Source: Sphaerulina vaccinii
Taxonomy: Eukaryota; Ascomycota; Dothideomycetes; Mycosphaerellales; Mycosphaerellaceae
DNA length: 64,000 nucleotides
NCBI GenBank assembly: GCA_022570795.1
Contig: JAKUDP010000014.1
Span: 1,240,001-1,304,000, forward strand
Reading direction: 5' to 3'
Made by a program: the position numbers and the translations under genes. The notes beneath the pieces were generated by a model. The model saw only the letters and a program-made list of their open reading frames with translations, was not told the origin of the DNA and did no database searches. Each line of letters begins with the position of its first letter. The first letter of the stretch is position 1. Positions 52,846 to 62,153 of this stretch are shown in pieces.

Positions 52846-54916
52846 ATGGCATTCTTCGCCGATACAGCGGCGCCCGCAGGTATGACGAACTCCTGTTTCA
52901 CGTCGGAGACACGACCAGCACACTCAACCATTCTTCGCTATTGTGATTATTATTGCTGCTGGGAAAGACAACGATACTGACCAGTGCCGCGCGTGTGCCC
53001 AGGCCGAGAACGCGCAGCCGTTGGCCTGTCGTTGAATCTCCCACCCTCCAATATACCAGGTCCAATGCTCTCGCCCTCTTTCTCCAGCAACAACCCATTC
53101 AGGAGAGCAGCTTCTCCTTCTCCCTCAATTCCGAGCTACTACAACACTTCCACCGCTGGCACGCCGCCCGCTGTCCAACAACCCGAACGCCCAATGTCTA
53201 CCAATCCATTCCTCGACGATAGCGAAGTCGCGCGACTGCAGCAGCAGCCTGCTCGCCCTGTGCAGGTGCCAGAAGACATCTTCGTGAGTGGTCCCGTTTT
53301 TGTTGTTGCTGTTTCATAGCAGCCGCCATGCTGCACCTTCCCTGTCGCAATGCAGGCTTGGGGCATCGATCCCGGCAAATTCTCTCCTCTCTCCTCCCAC
53401 CTCCTCGCAGTGGATGTCGCACGACCACTCCTGATCGACGCGCAACTGCAGCATGGAGCGCTTCCAGAAGTTCGCGGAAATGTTTGCTAACTTCCCCTCG
53501 CTTCAGAACGAACTTTCACTTCTCGATAAACCACCTTCAAACGGCCAAAGCGGTGCATGTAAGCAACGACCAGTCACGCGATTGTTGCATCTTCCAAAGT
53601 ACTTACCATTTGCACAGACATTGTCAAGCGACCTGAAAATAGAGCTCCGCCGCGACCTGGAGGCGCAGGACCACCACCATCATCGTACAGACCACCGCCT
53701 GGCGAACGAGACCGACCTCCACGACCAGTACGCAGTCCCGATAAGAGCGGCTTCCCACGACCGCGGCCACGACGAGCATCAGAGTCATCCGTCATGGAGA
53801 AGGATCGTCGACCTCGTATGGAGCGCGAGGAGATGCGCGAGCGCACCGAATCCTCTGAGCGTCGTCGCGCTGAGAGACGCAAGGAGCGAGAAGAGCGTCA
53901 CAAGCGAGAGAAGGAGAAGGTTCGCAATGGCGAGAAGCCTAAGCGCAAGCCGCAGGGTTTGGACATCATTGACAAGCTGGATGTGACTGGTATTTACGGT
54001 CAAGGATGTGAGTAGTCACAATGCGTGGACAGCATGGACGAGGCTAACAGGAGCAGTATTTCACCACGATGGACCATTCGACGCCTGTAACCCACATCGA
54101 AATGCTAAGAAGGATCGACGAGCACCGATGCAGGCGTTCCCAGCCGATTCAGCCAATATGCAACTTGGAGGCGCTGGACCACTGCGATCACGAATCGACC
54201 TCGACAAGTTTCACGGCCGTGGCGAGGAAGGCTTCTCTGAGTTCGCAGCGACTCGCAAGAAGACGGAGACCAACCAGTGGAAGACGGAGCCAATCACAAT
54301 TGACCCACGGCAGAAAGTAGAGCCAGTACATGGCGAAGAGACGTTTGGACTGGGAACTTCTACATTCCTGGAGGGCGCTCCTGCTAGTAGAAAGGACATG
54401 CAGCGACGGGATTCCGAGGACCCAGAGCTCCATGGCAGCGGTAGTTTGTCGAGGAAGAAATCCATCGCACAGCGGTTTCGTGGCATGTCAGCTTCGAAGC
54501 GCGATCGGCCAGATGATCTCCGCAGCCCAGAGATACGTTACCAGCACGGAGCGAAAGCTAGTCCCCCTCTGCCACCAAGTAAGGCTATGAGCGCAGGCGG
54601 ACCAGTCCAGGCGAGATACAACAAGGAGAACGAGGTCAACCCTTTCGATAACGACTATGAGGCGGCATTCGAGAAGAAGGGGACGCAAATTCGCATTGCC
54701 GAGCAAGAGAAGCCTTACAGTCGACCAAGAGCAGGGAGCAGCCCGAGGGCACCACCGTTAACCAGAACACAAACCAGCGACGCTCGGCTACCCAGCAGGA
54801 ACGGCCGAGTCAGCAGTGGAGACGAAGAGAGACCAACGACCAGCGGTGTCAGTGGCTTCTTGAACAGAATGAGATCTGTCAAGGGAGGTCCACGTCGACC
54901 AAGGGGCGCTGAGTAG
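52846..54916 (+). CDS. PAL1: PAL1-family cell-morphogenesis protein
   Basis: At least five exons. Confident ones are 52846-52879, 52985-53283, 53618-54007 and 54057-54916. A further exon ends at 53558 and covers at least 53453-53558, but its start is unresolved because the obvious acceptors break frame. The hallmark PAL1 core spans the last splice: LDIIDKLDVTGIYGQG, then LFHHDGPFDACNPHRN, RRAPMQAFPADSANM and IDLDKFHGRGEEGFSEF. Before it lies a proline-rich and then highly charged Arg/Glu region; after it a disordered Ser/Arg-rich tail. Fission yeast Pal1 sits at growth sites and endocytic patches and maintains cylindrical shape. NPF motifs early in the protein (NNPF, TNPF) may bind EH-domain endocytic partners. 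Confidence 0.88.
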
Positions 54917-55344
54917 GATCCATCCGGAGCGCAGACGCTGCTCATTCTTGATTACATCGGGTACGAAGGCATCGGCAGGGCGTCAGAATGATTAGGAACT
55001 AAAACTTGGAGAGAAACTACCACCACGATCCGGCTTGGACGCGCTTTGATTGTGCGCCAGCTTTAGCGCGACCTCTTAATGGCCTCATGCAGGCATTTGG
55101 CCGCAAGTAGGCTGGAGACCATAGAGCGAATTGTTAAGAGCAGTTTTCATATGCTATAAAAGACAGAAAGCAGATTCTAGAGCTTCTCAGAGACTATCAT
55201 ATTCTCTTCGCGCTTCTTCTCTCTCCAAATCATCGTGGGTATCATTGAAGCAGATGCATACTCCAGTGCCCATGCCATACCCATGAACTCCTACTGAATG
55301 TGAACCACAACCAAGCAGAATCGAATAAATCTCGGCCGCCATGC
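54917..55344. other. Convergent intergenic region
   Basis: This is the 3' flank of PAL1 and RPC11. No further feature was identified. Confidence 0.55.
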
Positions 55345-55777
55345 TCAGTTCTCACGCCACTCATTCGTGCACTCTACGCATCTGTAGAACCTCGTCATAG
55401 GCTCATCTGCACTTCGAATCTGTACCTGTCTGAAGTAGGCATTTCGACATTCGCAACCTTCTCTAGGACATTTCGCTAGAAAATCACAATCAGTATCAGT
55501 AGTCGTTCTCATATAAGTAGTGAAAGAATAGGTAGAACTTACCTTCGGTCTGATCTACGTTCTTCCAGCTGTCCGCTCCACCCAAGATGTCTCCTACATC
55601 TTTGAGTTTCATGTTCTTTCGTTCGAAGTAGCGTCTGTCGAGGACCATTTGGTAGGGACATGTTCGACATTCGAAGCGGTTTTTGCCAATGTTCATCGAA
55701 TCTTCGGGTGCGGTTTGTGAGGAGGGTATTTGGGAGATTATGAGCATGTTGCTGCAGGAGGGGCAGAAGAGGAGCAT
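55345..55777 (-). CDS. RPC11: RPC11 (POLR3K), RNA polymerase III subunit
   Basis: Two exons (55777-55543 and 55475-55345) encode 121 residues. The N-terminal ribbon starts MLLFCPSCSNMLII and closes with FECRTCPY. The second exon supplies the TFIIS-like C-terminal ribbon, CPREGCECRNAYFRQVQ, RSADEPMTRFYRCVECTNEW, with the acidic DE pair that promotes transcript cleavage in the active site. In Pol III it is needed for termination, RNA cleavage and reinitiation. The start is the first ATG, at the expected N-terminal residue of the family. Confidence 0.95.
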
Positions 55778-56290
55778 TTTGATGGTCTTTTGTTGTCGGT
55801 TGGATCAGGGTGTGGTTGTTGTCAGATAGCTGTGGTTTGTTCTTGTGTGCTCGTGGAGTGAGCGAAAAGTTGTGACTTGTGGTTGGTATGAGTCTTGCTT
55901 AAAGTTTCCTGAACTGGCTGAAGATTTTCGTGATGGGTGAAAGATCTCGACTTGGGACTGGTGGTGGGGTTCTGGGAGGGAGAAAGAGAAAGAGTACTCG
56001 TGTTTATTTAGTCGTGCAGATATGAGCTTCGAAGATCGTTCACATGCAAGTCATGAAGTGAAGAGAAATCATCGGACCCATCGGCCTCCGTTGCAACAAC
56101 AACATGTCATCAGGCTTGAAACACGCTCCTGTCTCTCGTCCCAACTCCAGCTCCTTGTCCCTACACACCAACTCTCACCTCGTACTCAAACTCAAGGCCA
56201 TGTTCTTCTCTGCTTCCTGAACTACGCTTACATTGTCAGAAGAGACCACATCCACCAGACCGAAATCATCCAACACCACTACCAGAAAAC
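55778..56290. other. Divergent promoter between RPC11 and the ankyrin gene
   Basis: There is no supported gene; the 56022-56447 frame is an out-of-frame overlap with the ankyrin gene. The minus-strand leader of RPC11 is C/A-rich. Confidence 0.5.
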
Positions 56291-56886
56291 ATGGCTGACG
56301 ATGAGGGAGCTTCTCCTAAAGAACTGCTACTGGAAGCATGCCGCCGAAACAATACCACACTACTCTCTGAAGTGTTCGAAGGCACTTCACTCAAGTCGAA
56401 GGCCGACGCCATTGCCAAATTCCTCAACGCAACCACAGATGCTCTAGGCGCCAGCGCTTTACATGTTGCGGCTCAGTATGGCTCCTACGAAGTGCTTGAT
56501 GCGATATTGGACCAGGAAGGAGTTGAGATTGATGGGCAAGATCGAAGAGAAGGCGACACACCACTGCACAGCGCTGTGCGGTTTAGCAATGGCCTGAACA
56601 AGGATGAGTGGGATCACGGGAAGGCTGTGGTGGACATTCTGGTTGACGCTGGATGTGATCCGAGGTATGCAGAACAGTGATTACTCTCGACTACGGCAAG
56701 TACTAACACAGGAGTGGCAGGATACGGAACAAGGCAAAGCTGAAGCCAATTGATCTGGTTGATCCACGAAACACCGAGCTACGAGCTGCATTGCAGAAGG
56801 CTGAACTCACATCTCTGGCTTCAAGCGATCTTGTCGTTGAAGATGAGGACGATGGCCCAGATGATCCTGGCAGCGAGAGCGACTAG
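56291..56886 (+). CDS. Small ankyrin-repeat protein
   Basis: Two exons (56291-56664 and 56721-56886) encode 179 residues. Ankyrin repeats are clear: ALGASALHVAAQYGSYEVLD (about 50-69), then EIDGQDRREGDTPLHSAVRF and KAVVDILVDAGCDPR, and KLKPIDLVDP after splicing. The tail is acidic (EDEDDGPDDPGSESD). An alternative acceptor 9 nt upstream also stays in frame and would add three residues; the chosen one sits at a better distance from the ctaac branch site. Size and layout resemble the uncharacterised yeast YGL242C group. Ankyrins mediate protein contacts, and no partner can be inferred here. Confidence 0.8.
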
Positions 56887-57837
56887 GTCCCCACCTGCCT
56901 GAAGGCAGCTCCAAGATACGAGGTACATGCTGCACAGCGAGGCGTTCACGGTGCGAAGGGCAGGTCTCATCAGGCTAGTGGACGCCCACTGTAGACGCAC
57001 ATTGAAGTCACGATCTACAAAAGCTATGCAGTACACAATTGCTTGCCTAAGTTGCCTCTCGTGTACAGGAATAGCATGAAACACGCGAAGGAGTCACGAT
57101 CACATGACAGCCGCGTACGGCAGCGCCACGATCGATAAAGAATCCATTCACTGGCGGCAAGTGTAGTGAGTAAGACTGAACACACATCAAGAGCTGGTCG
57201 CAAGTCTCGAAAGACCAAATAATAACCAAGCTTGACAATGGCAACTTCACATGGTTATTGGACATATCACAACTATGGTAGCATGCCTCAGATGCACTCT
57301 GCAGAGCCCTGGAGCACGCGCCTTCTCGTCAGCTAATCGCTGTGAATCCAGATCCACCACTCACTTTATTACAGAGGCTTCAAGCTGAAGTGAGAAATGT
57401 GGCATTCACTGTGAAGCAGCATGTACGGAAGGTGAAGCGGCGGGTGAGTGGACAATTGTGAGCAATCCTCATCGTCCACTTCACTTCGACTGCATATATG
57501 CCCTCACATATGTATCTCATGCTGGTTCCAGACTCGACTGCTATCTGAACATACCAACCCACAGCAGACAACAAACCTGAACAGCCTCACCACCGTCGAC
57601 CACATCTATCATCGGACCATTACACAACGAGCTGCTGCCATCTCGCAACCGTACAACCACCAGCCGCAGTACATTGGTTTCTTTGCCCAACTTCCAGCCG
57701 TTCAACCTCTCAGGATCACAGCAGAACCATTTACTCTTTCGCAATCAACACCAGTCGTCGACACCTACCAATATATCTGCACACTAAGCGACTATTCCAC
57801 GGCCCTCAACAAACGACCCCAGCCTGATCCGCCCACC
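56887..57837. other. Intergenic region and probable long leader
   Basis: No separate gene is supported. The frame of the next gene is open from 57448, but without an ATG before 57838. Direct CACTT-type motifs occur (57480-57488). Confidence 0.5.
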
Positions 57838-58368
57838 ATGCCTAGCCTTGAAGTCGAGCTCGAACTACTACAGGTCGAGGAGCCTACTTACTACCAACGA
57901 TTCGCTCAGAACTACAAATGTTTCACGGGTACCTGCAAGCTGATAGATCATTATGGCGAGGAGGATCTAATTACCCTTTATGAGCGCGCTATAGCTGCAG
58001 GACAGCTTGGCCAAGATCCGCCCCCGACAGCCTTGTGTCAATTGAAGTTGACGGAGGAACAGTCTGATATCCTCTCTGCACAGATGCACGGCTACCGGGA
58101 TTCATACGACTATGAGGTGCACTACCGGATGCTCCTCCCGCACGTCGAACGTGAGAAGGTTCACGAAAGCAATGTCGAGAACTGGGAAGCAGTCACAGAA
58201 CTCGAACAGAAGGACTACAACGCCGTGCTGCGTGTGCTTGGCGTCGAGCAGCCGTATGAGGCCAGTGAGGCTGAGGAGACCGATGACGACGGCCAGGGAC
58301 GGGTGGACGACACGAACACGGACTACAGCGACTCGGAGACATTGGTCGGTGACGACTCTGAGGACTAG
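57838..58368 (+). CDS. Acidic hypothetical protein
   Basis: A single exon encodes 176 residues from the ATG in a cccaccATGcc context. The protein is rich in Glu, Asp and Tyr, with a Cys pair (YKCFTGTC), predicted helices (EEDLITLYERAIAAGQLGQ) and a strongly acidic C-terminus (DYSDSETLVGDDSED). I do not recognise a family. Good start context and an unbroken frame support a gene, but it could be lineage-specific or spurious. Confidence 0.5.
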   Translation: MPSLEVELELLQVEEPTYYQRFAQNYKCFTGTCKLIDHYGEEDLITLYERAIAAGQLGQDPPPTALCQLKLTEEQSDILSAQMHGYRDSYDYEVHYRMLLPHVEREKVHESNVENWEAVTELEQKDYNAVLRVLGVEQPYEASEAEETDDDGQGRVDDTNTDYSDSETLVGDDSED

Positions 58369-59231
58369 CGGGAAAGCATGACGCTTGCGCTCTTCGTATC
58401 CTTGCGAGACTGTCCAGACTCCACACAGTAGGAAGTGAAGATCGGACGTCTTGGGCAGCAGACGCTACGATGGAGGTACGTGGGTTGTACTCCAAGGGAC
58501 TGATCAGGGTTGTGCTAATAGAATCGCAGATCAAAGCCGTCGAGACGTTCTGAGCTGGCACATCTCTCCGATGCAGTGCCTTCCAAGCTACCAGGCGCGC
58601 AAGCATGGTTCAAACGTGGAAGGACGGTCCAATGGAGAGGGCGGCACCACGGACATCAATTAGCGGAGTGAGTATGTGCCACGAGGAGTGTTGCTCCATG
58701 ACGAAGCGACGACCAAGCCCACGAATTTTACGAACAATCTGGAACGGTGAAGCGGCGGTGAAAAGGAGAGGCCAATCGTGTCCTCAGACAAGTCTTCTTT
58801 GAACAGTCAGACTATACAAAACATTACAAAACGGAACAGCTTCGTCATCTCCCTTCTTCTTCGTTGCCGTAGAGAGAGCTCAGCGTGTCCCGTCAATCAT
58901 CTTTCCATCTTTCATATGAACATCATATCTTCTTGTCCATTCCAAATGTCCAAACAGATGGCTAGCTAGCAGCATCAAGTGATGCGTGCTCTGATTAAAG
59001 GTTGCATCACACCATAAGATCATGATATGGTGGAGCAACCTGAGCGAGGTCCCATCTATGACCTTCCTCGCTGAAGAATAAGTTTTGTGGGGAGCCACGT
59101 CGTGTGCTTTCGTGACCTGCCTCTGTTTCGCCTCATCCGCTGAGGACACTGTAGCAACTACTCCTCCCAGATTCTTTGTTCACGGCTCCACTCGTTGGAT
59201 TCTCCTCATACATCGAGTAGAGCCGCTCTAG
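58369..59231. other. Convergent gene-free region
   Basis: No supported gene, repeat or RNA was seen between the acidic protein and the mucin-like gene. Confidence 0.5.
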
Positions 59232-60910
59232 TCACATGTCCTCCGTGAAGCGACTGCTGCGATTAGGGTCTAGAAGCGAAGAGGGCGTTTCACTTCGTCC
59301 CAATCCACCTGCAGCAGGTGGTGATGTCGATAATGCGCTGACCTGTCCAGGGCGCGGTACACTCCCACCATAATGAACCTGAGGCTGTCGCTCTGGACCA
59401 CGAGACATCATCATTACTGATCCGGGATCGCTGGCTCGTAGTGGTCCTCTGTTGATACTCTCTGGCGATGCAGCGCCTGGTGAGAGATCGCCGCCGTTCC
59501 CGCCATAGAAGCCCTGGCTGTCTCTGTAGAAAGACGTACTGCTGAGATTTCTCCCTCTACTCTCCTCTGCTGGGGTCGCGGTAGTCAACGGCATGTTCGG
59601 TGTTTGACTACTGCTCATGCCTTCACTCCATTGCGAAGGCAGCTTGCGTCCGGAGATGCGGGTGAAGCTTCGTTCAGACTGCTCGGGCTCCGTCGCTCGA
59701 TTTTGGTGTCTGAAGAGTGCTGGGACAGCAGCAGCGAATGGTACGATCCCAGCACGTTCTGCCATACCAGGTGCACTTCTCGATTGCCCCTCCGACCCAC
59801 CAGCAGTGCCAGGCGGTAGAGCTTGGTGGCCCATTTGACTTTTTCGTCGATACCATCGGACGAAAAGCATCGCGATAAATGCCATCAAGGCCAAGCCAGC
59901 GCAACCTCCAACGACTCCCCCTGCAATCGTACCAGCGGGTGGCGTGCTACTGTGACTACTTCCGTCGTCAGTATTGGAAGCATCTGTGCTTGTGGGGCCG
60001 GTAGCTCCGGTATTGGTAGGCGTTCCGTAACTTTGAGCTCCACCGGCACCTGAAACAGCTGGTGTCGATGTCGTTGTACTGCTAGTACTCGTCGTTGATG
60101 TCGAGCTTTGCAGTGGTACTTGTGAGTCAAAGTAGCCTGGCACGGTGAAGACCTCGCCGTCGACTGTCGTCGTGAATGCTGTACTAGATCGAGTAATCGT
60201 TGAGACATCTCCGTCGTCGAGAGTGGCATAGTACAGGGTACTCGTTGATGATCTCGTTATCGTGATAGTCGTCTTTGACGTGGTCGTGCTGTTATTGCCT
60301 ATAAGAATGATAGCTGTGCTTTAGTCAGTAAAGGTTGCATTACGAAACATAAATGGCTGTATATACCTGACGTTGTGAGACTCGAGCTAGCACTCGTCGA
60401 TGAGGTCGCATTCCCTGAAGAAATCGTTGATGAGTTACCACTCGGGCTTGAATATGAGTCTGGAGACGAACTGCTTAATGTCGAAGTTGTCGACAATGTA
60501 CTTGAGAATGTGGTTGCCCCAGGTACACTAGGTAATGTGGGTAGCGATGGTAGTGCCGGAGGCGTATATGTGAGTGTTGTAGAGGCATCCGTGAAGATCT
60601 GTATACTACCAGCTAGTACTGGAGTAGGCGTTGTGTTGCTGGTTGCAGGATCGGCATCTTGACGAGGCATAAGACCTGGCAAGTCTTCAACTCCTTCCAC
60701 CACAGCCCTCTTCACTTCCTGATGTAAGACAGCCTCTGTGGGCGTGGGACTGTGCTGCAACCGAGGTGGCTCCGGAGTTGTGCATCCATGCATGGACTCT
60801 GCTGATTGAGAGTACGATGGCAAAGTGTCTAGGGCAGTACTGTTGTCCCTGTATATCTTCGCTGAACTCCCTGAGCGGGATAGTTTGCGCCGTTTCGTAG
60901 GAGGTGCCAT
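59232..60910 (-). CDS. Ser/Thr-rich mucin-like single-pass membrane protein
   Basis: Two exons (60910-60367 and 60298-59232) encode 536 residues. A 70-residue N-terminus with an early KRRK leads to DLPGLMPRQ, then a long Ser/Thr/Pro-rich stretch (about 95-300) including YYATLDDGDVSTITRSS and GEVFTVPGYFDSQV, likely heavily O-glycosylated. A transmembrane helix (about 305-328, GTIAGGVVGGCAGLALMAFI) ends at RWYRRK, followed by a 205-residue Ser/Gly/Pro-rich cytosolic tail. The layout recalls WSC/Mid2-type surface sensors, but there is no WSC domain. No classical N-terminal signal peptide is seen, so either the start is further upstream or insertion uses the internal helix. Function is unknown. 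Confidence 0.66.
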
Positions 60911-62153
60911 AGCCTCATGCAGGCACCGTGTGCACCCTCTATGCCAACACCCACAGCCCGCGGCGCAAGATGAATGGTGGTGGTGCTCGTCCTAAAAGTC
61001 AGGCTGTCTCCATGAAGCCTTTCGGGTATCCCTATAATATGGTATGGCCTCTAGTAGCGGAGTCCTGGTGCTGCGCCGGGAAAGCTGTTGCTGTTTCGAA
61101 CAGTCGGTACTATCGAGCGAAGGAATGGACGTCTTCGCAGAAGCTCGGAGGATGCTGTTTGTAACGAACGGACGTCGGACCAAGGCCGGCTGGAGGATGG
61201 TATGAGGTTGTGAGCTGCTGGACTGCGCAGCGCTCCAAAGCGAGTGTGTGCCGTGCTGGCTATGTGGTGGGTTGGGAGGGTGGTGGTGTGAGAGATTGCA
61301 GCAACAACGGCCTCTCCACGAGCCTTCACGCCGTCTGCGGCACATGAAGAGCGGGCCGTAGTGGGAGCTGTCCTGAAGCCAAAGAGTGATAGGGACACCT
61401 CGAATTGGTACAGCTGCTGCGGATGGAGACGAGGGGCAGCTCAGCTACCACAACCGCAAAGAGGGTGATGCTGCCAGCGCTCGTGGAGAAAAGTGTCTCT
61501 GGAGGTCCAAGGCCCGGGGACGATGGCCTGCTCTGGGCAGCGGAGGCATGGCTTGGAGACAAGAGACAGTGAACAGTTGAGAAATCTCACGCTAGGAGAT
61601 GCTTTCACACGCCCGTTCTCCACCGCTTTGCGCTATCCTCGCTTCGGCCTAGATGTCAACTCAATCTGCAGCCGTGAAATGAACCGTGCACTGCTTTCGC
61701 GAAATGAGGTCTGTCAAACCCTGGCAAAGCATCGAAGCATATGCTTGTGATGAACTCTTCACACTCTTCGCTTCTGTACCAACGTGCCCTATCTCGCTGC
61801 TAAACGATGGCCTATAGGCTATGGACCAAGACTTGTAACAACAGCATCGTTATCTGCAGAACACGCCTCAGCCCTTCGAGGCTGACTGCAGGTCGAAAGC
61901 AATAGTTTGGTTCATCCGTATCTGGCATAAGCTCCAAACTACGTCCGAATCAGGTGTATTCGTGAAGCTTTTGGGGTGTAGAATTTAATTGGTGCGGAGT
62001 CAACTCCAGTGCCACACAGCACCGCCACCTGTGCCTGTGCCACAGGAAAGCTACTTAGCGCGAAGTACAAAATTTTGAGATTCACGAAAGGCAAGCACGA
62101 CCAGAGGGCAGGAAGGAGCGACCATGTCGAAATATTAAAGGACTCCAGCAAAG
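60911..62153. other. Divergent 1.2-kb region between the mucin-like gene and UTP4
   Basis: Open frames of 60-117 codons on both strands show no family similarity. If the mucin-like protein has an upstream signal-peptide exon, it should lie within 60911-61400. Confidence 0.5.

Noticed and set aside
52489..52923. 144-codon minus-strand frame in the MED31-PAL1 promoter
   Set aside because: Cys/Arg/Trp-rich with no domain, and it overlaps the first PAL1 exon and intron.
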